In this document: in pieces, positions 13,858 to 23,956 of the stretch
How positions within the stretch are numbered: position 1 is the first letter of the stretch
Layout: the number at the start of each line of letters is the position of its first letter
Assembly: GCF_910591885.1 (NCBI RefSeq)
Contig: NC_063279.1
Coordinates: 3,348,001-3,412,000 of the forward strand
Direction: 5' to 3'
DNA: 64,000 nt
Origin: Bombus terrestris
Lineage: Eukaryota > Arthropoda > Insecta > Hymenoptera > Apidae
Translations under genes and position numbers: made by a program
Notes under the pieces: model-generated
The model's database searches: none
What the model saw: the letters and a program-made list of their open reading frames with translations, nothing else
Told to the model about the DNA's origin: nothing

Positions 13858-13886
13858 AGTCTCCATAAGATAATAATTAACAGGAC

Positions 13887-13911
13887 AAAAAAAAAAAAAA
13901 AAAAAAAAAAA
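13887..13911 (+). repeat. A25 tract upstream of type A exon 2
   Basis: An uninterrupted run of A immediately right of the MITE. The equivalent tract in repeat 3 is 48 A long, and the type B copies have none, so it postdates the A/B split and is unstable in length. Confidence 0.9.
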
Positions 13912-14034
13912 CGAACAAAATAGAAGTAATCTGATAGAAATTTAACATCGTAAAATTTTCATATTTTATCGAAACTCTGAATTAATGATAATAGGTAATA
14001 TTTCCATAATGAATAATTGTATGACACTTTTTAG

Positions 14035-15196
14035 GTGAGGCTCGAAAAGGACGTACTAGAGAGCATCGAATGTGCGAAGGCGAAATTCGGCGACGAGAAC
14101 GTACTAATTAATCCTGCTGGTATTGTGAGCTACGAAAATATCTACGATTCCAAAAACAAGAAGCCACACTCCGCTGACCAGTACAGATGCGTTTTCGAAA
14201 CTAACCTGTGGGATTTATTTAACGTAATGCGTTCAATGGTCGGTTTGATAGCAAAGGACGAGTACGTTCTTTCGAGCACGATGGCTTATGAACCACCACC
14301 TGGTTGAGTTGCTTATGGCGCCACGAAATCCGTGGTTTTCGGCTTGACGATCCCTTTAGCTAAAGGATTCGCATCGCAAGGAATACGTGTTATAATTCGT
14401 CCTGGTTACATAGACAGCCCTGGATACATGACAGGTGTGTTAGTATTACGACTAGTATGCAATGTTCAGGAATTTTTTATTTTTATAAGTGCAATAAAAA
14501 AAAGCATGTATGCGGACTAAATGCATAAATATTCACAGTTTATTCACGATTATGTGTATTTAAATGTGAAATTCGTTACTATCAATATGTTGAAACAAAC
14601 CATCAGTAGTCTAGGTCCATCATTGAGTCGTTCAAAGTACGAGTTTATCATTCTCTAACAAGAAAGTAATGGCTTTTAATAAACCAAATGGCATTTAATA
14701 AACCATACAAAAAATTCACATAGCGCATTTTGGTTTTATATCAATTCTATGATGCACGTCATTAATAAGTTATTCTATAATAATTTCATTGAAATCTTAG
14801 TTCATTAATAAACGGTTAAATGTCTGCCCGTGAATAACGTAGAGTCACTGAAATCCTTGCTCACATTTAGCTCTATAAGAAAAAGAGGAAGGGAAGCGGT
14901 TGATCGCAATAAAACGCACACCAAAACGCCACAGAACCTGCGAGGAAGTTGCACATTTGATGCAAGCGTGCATCGAAAATCCACTGGTTAAAGGAGAGAA
15001 TAGACGTATAGATATGGGCTACGTGTGCTATCAAGGAGATTCACAAGGTTGCTCAAAGTGTACAATCTACGAAAAACGATCAGTGGGAATCAAACGTAAG
15101 CATATGTATTTACATGCAGGACAGTCGTGTAAAATAAATATCATAAATATCATTTACAATAAATCCCTTTATTATAAAATAATAGTTAGTTGTTGA
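14035..15196 (+). pseudogene. HSD17B10-like short-chain dehydrogenase pseudogene A (repeat 1)
   Basis: Exon 2 is 14,035-14,434 (acceptor TTTTTAG, donor CAG/GTGTGT, phase 1) and exon 3 starts at 14,871. The translation follows the HSD17B10 family: KDVLESIECAKAKFG, then INPAG (the NNAG motif), then KNKKPHSADQYR, then catalytic Y-x-x-x-K as YGATK at 14,314-14,328, then ASQGIRV. Exon 3 gives EEVAHLMQACIENPL and a GENxRID segment. An in-frame TGA at 14,305-14,307 stands just before the catalytic Tyr, and a TAA at 14,876-14,878 opens exon 3, so no full dehydrogenase can be made. The frame also runs through its own AATAAA (15,158) because the ancestral stop is gone. Exon 1 with the NAD-binding glycine motif is absent, since unrelated DNA lies left of 12,026. 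Confidence 0.85.
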
Positions 15197-15716
15197 ATAC
15201 TTAGAGGTATTTGTTGTTATTTAGGAGTCTAATGTAATTTATTTACTGCGAATGATTACTTTTCTGGAGCTTCAGCAGGAATCAACTTAAAGTAATGCGA
15301 TTTTTATTACGAAAGGTACCGTTTCGTTTTGAACAGTATAAAAAATCTTGTGTATATATATGTAATATACATATTTAAAACAAGCCTTAGAATATACTAG
15401 AAAATGCATCCAACATAGAAAATATTGAAACTTCCTTTGATAGCACCATATAATCTAACCCGTCCTTCGGTAGTCAACAACCATTGAATCGTATTTGCTC
15501 GGACCCGCCCTAATTCAAAGGAACTCGTTTACTGCTCATAAACCATAAGAATTAGAGATTTTGTATATTGCAGATATCCTTCAGTTGTGTGATAAATACA
15601 TAGTGGGGCACCACGGAATAGGTGAATAATTCCCTGTACACTATTCCATGGCCTCACCCTAAGAGCGACCGATGGTGGGGGGTAACACTTATTAGTAGTT
15701 CGATATCATTTACCTG

Positions 15717-16140
15717 ACATTCACATTACAAGAATTTTTCGGTGAAGCCACAACTATTATACGCTCTTCAGTAAGACGAAGTTGTTCAGCAGTTGAATAC
15801 TTTTACACTTATCATTCGCAACACTCGTAGACACTCGTAGTAATCAAAGGTTGTTGGAAATAAATAGAAGTATTTTAATTGTGAACTCAGTGTCAAGTGA
15901 TATTTTAATCGTGAATTCTGTGTGAGTATCATTCAAAACCACCCCTATTATCTTAATTGAAATAGGCGATTGGTTGATTCGTGGCGTCGATTATCTTATC
16001 GAGACGAGACGACTTACGATCTTCGTTGACGCATTATATCGCGAACGCGTTTGCCCGCGAATACGGTGGTAAAAAAGTACATTGAATTCGAAGGAAATTA
16101 GTTTATATTTATACTTATATAAACCTAATATAGTATTAAT
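15717..16140 (+). promoter_or_regulatory. Putative promoter, 5'UTR and exon 1 region of gene B
   Basis: Contains an arthropod-type initiator TCAGT at 15,768-15,772 and short 30-bp minisatellite units (about 15,866-15,920). It then has a conserved block (about 15,955-16,075) repeated upstream of every gene in the array. One frame of this block reads IANAFAREYGGKKV, which could be the first helix and second strand of a Rossmann fold following a glycine motif. The glycines themselves are not visible and the frame is not clean, so calling it exon 1 is tentative. Confidence 0.4.
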
Positions 16141-16306
16141 GTCTCAATAAGATAATTATTAACAAGTCGTAAAAGGGATCAAAATACAAGTAATCCGATA
16201 GAAATTTCACATTGTAAAATTTTCATATTTTAACGAAAAGCCGAATTAACAATAATACGTAATGTTTTCATAATAAATAATTGTATGATACGTTTTAACT
16301 TTTTAG

Positions 16307-17786
16307 GTGAAATTCGACATGGACCTATTAGAGCGCATTGAATCTGCGAAGAAGGAATTCGGGGCCACGAGCGTGCTAATTAATTACCCTATGGCTGCTG
16401 GCAACGAAAGTATCTACGATTTCAAGAACAAGAAGCCACATTCTGCTGACCAGTATAGAGGCGTTTTCGAAACAGACATGTCGAGTTTATTGAACGATCC
16501 AGATTTGAGTAAACAAATAGTAATCAAACCAGTTCTTTTGGTCACGATGCCTGACTCTCCACTACCTGAACCAGATTCTGATGGCATCTGGAAAGCCGTG
16601 GTGATCCCTATATCGTCAAAGGATCTACGAGCAGGTATTCTTGCACTTTTTTCTCTTCCCAAAGAAAAATCCGTGACTGTTATATTAGTATTACGACTAG
16701 AGTTCAAACGTTTAGGAATTTTTATTTTTATACCTGCAATGAAAAAAAAAGCATTTATGCAGAACAAATGCATAAACATTCAGTCTATTCACGGTTATGT
16801 GTATTTAGATGTAAATTTGTTCCAATCAACATGTTGGCACAAACCATCAGTAGTCTAGGTCAATCATTGAGTCGTTCAAACTACGAGTTTATCATTCTCT
16901 AACAAGAAAATAATGGATTTAATAAATCATTCATAAAATTCATATCGCTCATTTCGGTTTTATTTTAATTCGATGATGCACGTCATTAATAAGTTACCCT
17001 ATAATAATTTCATTGCAGTATTTATTCATTAATTAACCGTCATCCTTTTAATGTCTGTTTGTAAATAATGTAGAATAAAATCACTGAAATTTTTGTTCAC
17101 ATGTAGCTCCAGAGGAGAAAAAGAACGTAGATCGGTGGAACTCCACGAGAGGCAAATCAAAATGCCACGAAACCAGCGACGATGTCGCTCATTGGATTCC
17201 ATCGCACTACCAGGATTCCTCGATAACGGACATAAATTCGTGGACAACTGGTAAGAGTGCATGGACAACTGGCGTGAATGCCTGGACAAAGAATCTGAAT
17301 TCGTGGATGAACGACGAGAAAGCGCGGAAAAACTACGAGAATTTGTATATCAACAAGAAGACTTCGTATATCAAGCACAAGAATTCGTATGTCAACAAGG
17401 AGAATTCGTATGTCAACAAGGGGAATTCGTATATCAACAAGGGGAATTCGTATATCAACAAGGAGAATTCGTATATCAACAAGAAGAATTCGTATATCAA
17501 CAATAAGAATTGGTATATCAAGAAGAGGAATTGGTATATCAACAATGAGAAATGCTATATCGATGAAAAGAATTGGTGTATGGACGACAAGAATTGGTAT
17601 ATCAACCTCAAGAATTCGAATGTCAACAACGAAAATTTGTACGTCAATGACGAGAATTCGTATATTAACGACGTGAGTTCGTTTATCAACGACGAGTATC
17701 CACCCATTCACAGCATGTATCCATGGAATCAGTACAAATCGTGGTCAAATGGGGAGAATTTGGACACAAATTTCAGGAATACGTAG
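16307..17786 (+). CDS. Gene B: dehydrogenase-derived N-terminus fused to heptad-repeat tail
   Basis: Exon 2 is 16,307-16,634 and exon 3 is 17,107-17,786, joined by a GT-AG phase-1 intron. The joined frame is open. Exon 2 keeps the HSD17B10-like stretch (LLERIESAKKEFG, KNKKPHSADQYRGVFET) but has lost the NNAG motif, and after residue ~65 it diverges, with no Y-x-x-x-K. Exon 3 starts (A)PEEKK and keeps the dehydrogenase register to DDVAHW. From there it becomes about 24 heptads of the type NSYINKE, NSYINKK, NWYINNE. Enzyme activity is therefore very unlikely. The first in-frame ATG of exon 2 is at 16,319; a true start may lie in an upstream exon. No signal peptide is visible. AATAAA lies at 18,158. 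This is the only copy intact across both exons. Whether it is expressed is unknown. Confidence 0.6.
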
Positions 17787-17985
17787 ACACATCTCCAGAA
17801 CGTCTATAAATGGCGCGATTTTTGCGATAATTAACGACTCTTAGACAAATGACGAGAAATCTTTGATAAATGACAAAAATCCGTTGTTACATGTCAAGAA
17901 TCCATGGTCCAGATGACGAGAATCCGCTTTCAAATAGCGAATATCCGTGGTCAAATGGCGAGAATACAATTTTAGATATAAGCTA
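17787..17985 (+). repeat. Decayed continuation of the heptad repeat beyond the gene B stop
   Basis: After the TAG at 17,784-17,786 the 21-base periodicity continues with stops and frameshifts. The last units, AATCCGTGGTCAAATGGCGAG-like, would read NPWSNGE. The same decayed block follows gene D at 22,607-22,805. It shows that the tail was once longer and that its ancestral unit resembled N-G-E-N-x-W. Confidence 0.7.
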
Positions 17986-18730
17986 CACGTACAATCGAGA
18001 AAAAAAATTCGCTAAGCAGTTATAGTTTTGAATGTATGATGGCATACAGTGGGAACAAAATGTAAGCATAGATGTGTACATAAAGTATAGTCGTGTAAAA
18101 TAAGTATCTCTGTTTTCAATTAATCTTTATATAAGTATGTATTCGATATTATCTAATAATAAAAAGTGCTTAAGTGTGCAATACTGAGTGTTATTTGTTG
18201 TTACCCGCAATCTATTTACTGTGAACGATCGAATTGTTTATTTCAATAATTTATTTCAATCGTTTTGAAATTATTACTTTTTTGAATCTCTAACAAGAAT
18301 CTTAAAGCTTAAAGTAATTCGATTTTTATTACGGAAGATAACGTTTCGTTTTTAATAATATACAGAGTTTTGTCTTTATATGTATAATATACATATTTCA
18401 GAACAGTTTTAGAATATACTTGGAAATGCATGTACTAATGAAAATATTACGTCTCGTGACCCTACCATATATTCTATTCCATTCAAACAGCTGTTTAGAC
18501 GTATTTGTACGAACCAGCAATGTACCGTCAATTACTTAAGATTTAGAAATTTTTCTTACTGTCGAGGCCCTTAAATACAATACATACTGAAAATTGGGAT
18601 ACCCCTTAGAGTTATTGCTCATTACGTTTAGACATGGTATAAGAGGTACTGGAATGCCGCTACCGCCGACGAGTGACCTTTGGGGGGGGGGGGCGACAAC
18701 CCATCACTCGTTTTCCTTCCCGACATCATC
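17986..18730 (+). other. 3' flank of gene B
   Basis: Shared almost base for base with the flanks of genes D (22,806-23,550) and C (30,140-30,900), and more distantly with the type A flanks (GTTGTTATTTAGGAGTCTAATG region). Contains the polyadenylation signal AATAAA at 18,158-18,163 and a G-run at 18,682. No gene seen. Confidence 0.6.
18682..18693 (+). repeat. G12 homopolymer
   Basis: The run of 12 G sits at the same site as G4-A-G14 in repeat 2 (23,497-23,515) and GGTGGGGGGCGG in repeat 3 (about 30,831). It is a length-unstable G tract shared by the array copies. Confidence 0.9.
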
Positions 18731-19134
18731 GTCACCGAATAACGCTTCGCTAAAAATACTTTCTACATTTATCACACATAACATTCGTAAACATTTATAT
18801 TTTTCAAAGATTGTTGCAAAGAAATAGTGGTATTTTAATTGATAACTCAGTGTTAAGCGATATTTTAATTATCAACTCAGTATGAATAACGTTCAAACCA
18901 CCCCTAGTATTTTAACCGAAATAGGCGATCAGCTAATTCGTGGTGTCGATTATCGTATCGAGACGAGAAATTACGACTATCATCGACGCGTTATATCGCG
19001 AACGCGCCTTTCCGAGAATACGGTCGAAAAAAATATATTACATAACAAAGAAATTACCTTATATTTATACTTATATATCGAAGAAACTAGGTGGATTTCA
19101 AATTTCATTTAATATAGACCAACTTGATATAATG
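18731..19134 (+). promoter_or_regulatory. Exon 1/promoter-like region belonging to type A copy of repeat 2
   Basis: Homologous to the blocks before genes B, D and C: two 30-bp units (18,832-18,880) then the conserved block. An open frame of 76 codons starts with ATG at 18,882 (MNNVQTTPSILTEIGDQ) and is shared with 23,704. I do not recognise it. An alternative frame reads RYIANAPFREYGRKK, matching the Rossmann-like reading seen upstream of gene B. Coding status is unresolved. Confidence 0.35.
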
Positions 19135-19548
19135 TTAACACGTTTAATGCCACGTCAATTTGACAAGATTTGGCGGTGGTGTCACGATGAATTTTTTATT
19201 ATGCGATACATATAATGTTGAAATATTACCTACAAGAGATATATAACTCTGTATAATCATCATTAACACTTTGACTGCCACGTTGGTCATATATGACCGG
19301 CCTCGGTTTCTCCCGCGACGCCACAGGGGGTCATTGTTGACCGGAGCTCATAAAATTCTTACAATTCTAAAAATTGTATGAAAGTTGACAGTTAGGACAT
19401 TTTGAATATAACCGATAAATAGAAGATATTCTCAAACAAAATGTGCCCCATTGAACAATTAAACATTTTTATTAGAACATCAATAAAAAGAAAAAAGAAA
19501 AATCAGAAGAAATCGTTTATCTAACGGTGTACTGTATTTGCATTCATA
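19135..19548 (+). mobile_element. Truncated nested piggyBac-like MITEs, array copy 2
   Basis: The outer element begins at TTAA 19,135-19,138 with CACGTTTAATGCCACG. The inner element begins at TTAA 19,263-19,266 with CACTTTGACTGCCACG. The sequence stops inside the inner element at about 19,548 and continues directly as intron 2 of the type A gene, so the element right ends and type A exon 2 were lost in one deletion. Confidence 0.75.
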
Positions 19549-19600
19549 AATGTTTGCCTGTAAATAACATAGAATCACTGAAATCCTTGCTCACATTTAG

Positions 19601-19926
19601 CTCTATAAGAATAAGAGGAAAGGAAGCGATGGATGGCAAAGAAACTCACACCAAAACGCCACAGAACCTGCGAGGAAGTTGCTCATTTGATGTAAGCGTG
19701 CATCGAAAATCCATTGGTTAAAGGCGAGAATAGACGTATAGATATGGGCTACGTGTACTATCAAGGAGATTCACAAGGTTGCTCAAAGTGTACAATCTAC
19801 GAAAAACGATCAGTGGGAATCAAACATAAGCATATGTATTTACATGCAGGACAGTCGTGTAAAATAAATATCATAAATATCATTTACAATAAATCCCTTT
19901 ATTATAAAATAATAGTTAGTTGTTGA
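19601..19926 (+). pseudogene. HSD17B10-like pseudogene A (repeat 2): exon 3 only
   Basis: Follows the acceptor CACATTTAG. Same exon 3 as the other type A copies but with exon 2 deleted. It carries the TAA near the exon start and an extra nonsense TAA at 19,693-19,695 inside the AHLMQ motif. The C-terminal part (ENPLVKGENRRIDMGY) is still readable. AATAAA lies at 19,888-19,893. It cannot encode a dehydrogenase. Confidence 0.85.
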
Positions 19927-20469
19927 ATACTTAGAGGTATTTGTTGTTATTTAGGAGTCTAATGTAATTTATTTACTGCGAATGATCGAATTATTTAATT
20001 TAATTTCAATTGTTTCGATATTATTACTTTTCTGGAGCTTCAGCAGAAAACTTAAAGTAATGCGATTTTTATTACGAAAGGTATCGTTTCGTTTTGAACA
20101 GTATAGAAAATCTTGTGTATATATATGTAATATACATATTTAAAACAAGCCTTAGAATATACTTGAAAATGCATCCAACAATGAAAATATTACTTCCTTT
20201 GACAGCACTATATAACCTAATCCGTCCTAATTCGGCCGAGATAGTCAACAACTATTGAATCGTATTTGCTCGGACGCACCCTAATTCAAAGGAACTCGTT
20301 TACTGCTCATAAATCATAAAAATTAGAGATTTTGAATATTGCAGATATCCTTAATTTGTGCGATACATGCCTAAAATTTACATTGCGGTGCACCACGGGC
20401 TAGGTGAATTTTTCCCTGTACAGTATTCCAAGCCTCCACTCTAAAAGCGACCGACTGTGGGGGATAGCA

Positions 20470-21040
20470 CTTGTTAGTAGTTCGACATCATTTACCTGAC
20501 ATTCACATTACAAGAATTTTTCGATGAAGCCACAACTATTATACGCTCTTCAGTAAGACGAAGTTGTTCAGCAGTTGAATACTTTTACACTTATCATTCG
20601 CAACACTCGTAGACACTCATAGTAATCAAAAGTTGTAGGAAATGAATAGAAGTATTTTAATTGTTAACTCAGTGTCGAGTTATATTTTATTTGTTAACTC
20701 AGTGTCAAGTGATATTTTAATTGTTATATCAGTGTCAAGTTATATTTTAATTGTTAACTCAGTGTCAAGTGATATTTTAATTGTTAACTCGGTTTTGATA
20801 TTTCGATTGTTAACTCAATGTAAAACGATATTTTAATTGTTAATTCTGCATGAGTATCATTGAAAGCAGCCTTATTATCTGAATTGAAATAGGCGATTGG
20901 TTGATTCGTGGCGTCGATTATCTTATCGAGACGAGACGACTTACGATCTTCGTTGACGCATTATATCGCGAACGCGTTTGCCCGCGAATTCGGTCGAAAA
21001 AAAGTACATTGATTAAGAAGGAAATTAGTTTATATTTATT
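20470..21040 (+). promoter_or_regulatory. Putative promoter and exon 1 region of gene D
   Basis: Initiator TCAGT at 20,550-20,554 in the same context as upstream of genes B and C, followed by an expanded 30-bp minisatellite and the conserved block reading IANAFAREFGRKKV in one frame. Relative to C, about 170 bases of the following intron are deleted. Confidence 0.4.
20652..20848 (+). repeat. 30-bp minisatellite, about six units
   Basis: Units of the form ATTTTAATTGTTAACTCAGT plus GTCAAGTGAT. The same repeat has two units before gene B, three before gene C and two before the type A copies, so unit number varies at the same position in the promoter/5' region. The period is divisible by three, so the repeat is also open (NSVSSDILIV), probably by chance. 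Confidence 0.85.
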
Positions 21041-21115
21041 AACGAAAAGCCGAATTAACAATAATACGTAATGTTTTCATAATAAATAATTGTATGATAC
21101 GTTTTTACTTTTTAG

Positions 21116-22606
21116 GCGAAGTTCTACAAGGACGTATTAGAGAGCATTGAATCTGCGAAGAAGAAATTCGGGGGTGTGAGCGTGCTAATTAATTCCGCTA
21201 GGGTTGTTGGCTACGAAAGTATCTACGATTTCAAGAATAAGAAGTCACGTTCTGCTGACCTGTATAGACGCGTTTTCGAAACTAACGTGTGGAGTTTATT
21301 GAACGTTCTGGATTTTGATAAACAAACAGTAATCGTGCCAGACATTTCTTACATGATGCGTCGCGCTGCAATACCTGATTCAGATCCTGTTTGCACCCCG
21401 GTACCCGTGGAGAACAGCATGTTGGTCCCTACAGTTTCAACGGATCTACGAGCAGGTATTCTTGCACTTCTTTTTCTTTCCAAAGAAAACCTGTGACAGT
21501 TATATCAGTATTACGACTAGACTGCGAAAGTTCAGGAATTTTTATTTTCATACCTGCAATAAAAAAAGCATTTATGCAGAATAAATGCATAAGCATTCAC
21601 AGTCTATTCACGATTATGTCTATTTAGATGTAAATTTGTTGCTATCAACATGTTGCCACGAACCATCAGTAGTCTGGGTCAATCATTGAGTCTTTCAAAG
21701 TACGAGTTTATCATTCTCTAACAAGAAAGTAATGGCTTTTAATAAATCATTCATAAAATTCATATCGCTCATTTTTGTATTATTTCAATTCGATGATGCA
21801 CGTCATTAATATGTTATCCTATAATAATTTCATTGGAGTCTTTGTTCATTAATTAACCGTCATCGTTTTAATATCTGTTTGTAAATAATATGGAATAAAA
21901 TCATTGAAATTTTTGTTCACATGTAGCTCCAGAGGAGAAAAAGAAAGTAGATCGGTGGAACACCATGAGAGGCAAATCAAAATGCCACGAAACCAGCGAC
22001 GATGTCGCTCATTGAATTCCATCGCACTACCAGGATTCCTCGATAACAGACGTAAATTCAAAGACAACTGGCGAGAGTGCGTGGACAACTGGCGTGAATG
22101 CCTGGACAAAGAATCTGAATTCGTGGATGAACGACGAGAAAGCGCGGAAAAACTACGAGAATTTGTATATCAACAAGAAGACTTCGTATATCGAGCACAA
22201 GAATTCGTATGTCAACAAGGAGAATTCGTATGTCAACAAGGGGAATTCGTATATCAACAAGGGGAATTCGTATATCAACAAGGAGAATTCGTATATCAAC
22301 AAGAAGAATTCGTATATCAACAATAAGAATTGGTATATCAAGAAGAGGAATTGGTATATCAACAATGAGAAATGCTATATCGATGAAAAGAATTGGTGTA
22401 TGGACGACAAGAATTGGTATATCAACCTCAAGAATTCGAATGTCAACAACGAAAATTTGTACGTCAATGACGAGAATTCGTATATTAACGACGTGAGTTC
22501 GTTTATCAACGACGAGTATCCACCCATTCACAGCATGTATCCATGGAATCAGTACAAATCGTGGTCAAATGGGGAGAATTTGGACACAAATTTCAGGAAT
22601 ACGTAG
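21116..22606 (+). pseudogene. Gene D: dehydrogenase/heptad fusion with a nonsense codon before the tail
   Basis: Exon 2 is 21,116-21,455 and exon 3 starts at 21,927 (phase-1 GT-AG intron). Exon 2 is open: KDVLESIESAKKKFG, INSARVVG (NNAG lost), YESIYDFKNKK, then a divergent stretch ending DLRA. Exon 3 reads (A)PEEKKKVDRW to DDVAH, then TGA at 22,013-22,015, where gene B has TGG (Trp). The heptad tail behind it (to 22,606) is otherwise almost identical to gene B's. The product would be a ~140-residue dehydrogenase fragment without tail, or nothing. AATAAA lies at 22,978. Exon 2 is closer to gene C than to B, so the copy is mosaic. Confidence 0.7.
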
Positions 22607-23496
22607 ACACATCTCCAGAACGTCTATAAATGGCGCGATTTTTGCGATAATTAACGACTCTTAGACAAATGACGAGAAATCTTTGATAAATGACAAAAAT
22701 CCGTTGTTACATGTCAAGAATCCATGGTCCAGATGACGAGAATCCGCTTTCAAATAGCGAATATCCGTGGTCAAATGGCGAGAATACAATTTTAGATATA
22801 AGCTACACGTACAATCGAGAAAAAAAATTCGCTAAGCAGTTATAGTTTTGAATGTATGATGGCATACAGTGGGAACAAAATGTAAGCATAGATGTGTACA
22901 TAAAGTATAGTCGTGTAAAATAAGTATCTCTGTTTTCAATTAATCTTTGTATAAGTATGTATTCGATATTATCTAATAATAAAAAGTGCTTAAGTGTGCA
23001 ATACTGAGTGTTATTTGTTGTTACCCGCAATCTATTTACTGTGAACGATCGAATTGTTTATTTCAATAATTTATTTCAATCGTTTTGAAATTATTACTTT
23101 TTTGAATCTCTAACAAGAATCTTAAAGCTTAAAGTAATTCGATTTTTATTACGGAAGATAACGTTTCGTTTTTAATAATATACAGAGTTTTGTCTTTATA
23201 TGTATAATATACATATTTCAGAACAGTTTTAGAATATACTTGGAAATGCATGTACTAATGAAAATATTACGTCTCGTGACCCTACCATATATTCTATTCC
23301 ATTCAAACAGCTGTTTAGACGTATTTGTACGAACCAGCAATGTACCGTCAATTACTTAAGATTTAGAGATTTTTGTTACCGTACCCTTAAATACAATACA
23401 TACTGAAAATTGGGATACCCTTAGAGTTATTGCTCATTACGTTTAAACATGGTATAAGAGGTACTGGAATGCCGCTACCGCCGACGAGTGACCTTT
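22607..23496 (+). other. Decayed repeats and 3' flank of gene D
   Basis: Near-identical to 17,787-18,681 behind gene B, including the decayed heptads and the AATAAA signal. Nothing else is present. Confidence 0.6.
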
Positions 23497-23515
23497 GGGG
23501 AGGGGGGGGGGGGGG
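23497..23515 (+). repeat. G4-A-G14 tract
   Basis: Longer version of the G12 tract at 18,682. It is positioned upstream of the type A copy of repeat 3. Confidence 0.9.
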
Positions 23516-23549
23516 CGACAACCCATCATTCGTTTTCCTTCCCGACATC

Positions 23550-23956
23550 ATCGTCACCGAATAACGCTTCGCTAAAAATACTTTCTACATTTATCACACA
23601 TAATATTCGTAAACATTTATATTTTTCAAAGATTGTTGCAAAGAAATAGTGGCATTTTAATTGATAACTCAGTGTTAAGCGATATTTTAATTATTAACTC
23701 AGTATGAATAACGTTCAAACCACCCCTAGTATTTTAACCGAAATAGGCGATCAGCTGATTCGTGGTGTCGATTATCGTATCGAGACGAGAAATTACGACT
23801 GTCATCGACGCGTTATATCGCGAACGCGCCTTTCCGAGAATACGGTCGAAAAAAATATATTACATAACAAAGAAATTACTTTATATTTATACTTATATAT
23901 CGAAGAAACTAGGTGGATTTCAAATTTCATTTAATATAGACCAACCTGATATAATG
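23550..23956 (+). promoter_or_regulatory. Exon 1/promoter-like region of type A copy in repeat 3
   Basis: Matches 18,731-19,134 closely, including the 76-codon frame starting at ATG 23,704 (one residue class changed, Tyr to Cys). Two 30-bp units lie at about 23,650-23,702. This block lies directly left of the MITE and supports the model that the MITE occupies intron 1 of the type A gene. Confidence 0.35.

Noticed and set aside
14035..14434. An active HSD17B10 enzyme gene
   Set aside because: In-frame TGA before the catalytic Tyr, TAA at the start of exon 3, and no exon 1 with a glycine motif.
17157..17711. 184-codon minus-strand frame opposite the gene B tail (VDIRILLVDIRI type)
   Set aside because: A shadow of the 21-bp repeat, which leaves all frames open. 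It runs across intact sense coding sequence with no start or splice context of its own.
17274..17786. Resemblance of the N/K/Y-rich tail to the hypervariable Asn-Tyr repeats of the honeybee sex determiner csd
   Set aside because: No arginine-serine domain or proline-rich end is present, and the upstream exon is dehydrogenase-derived. The similarity is compositional only.
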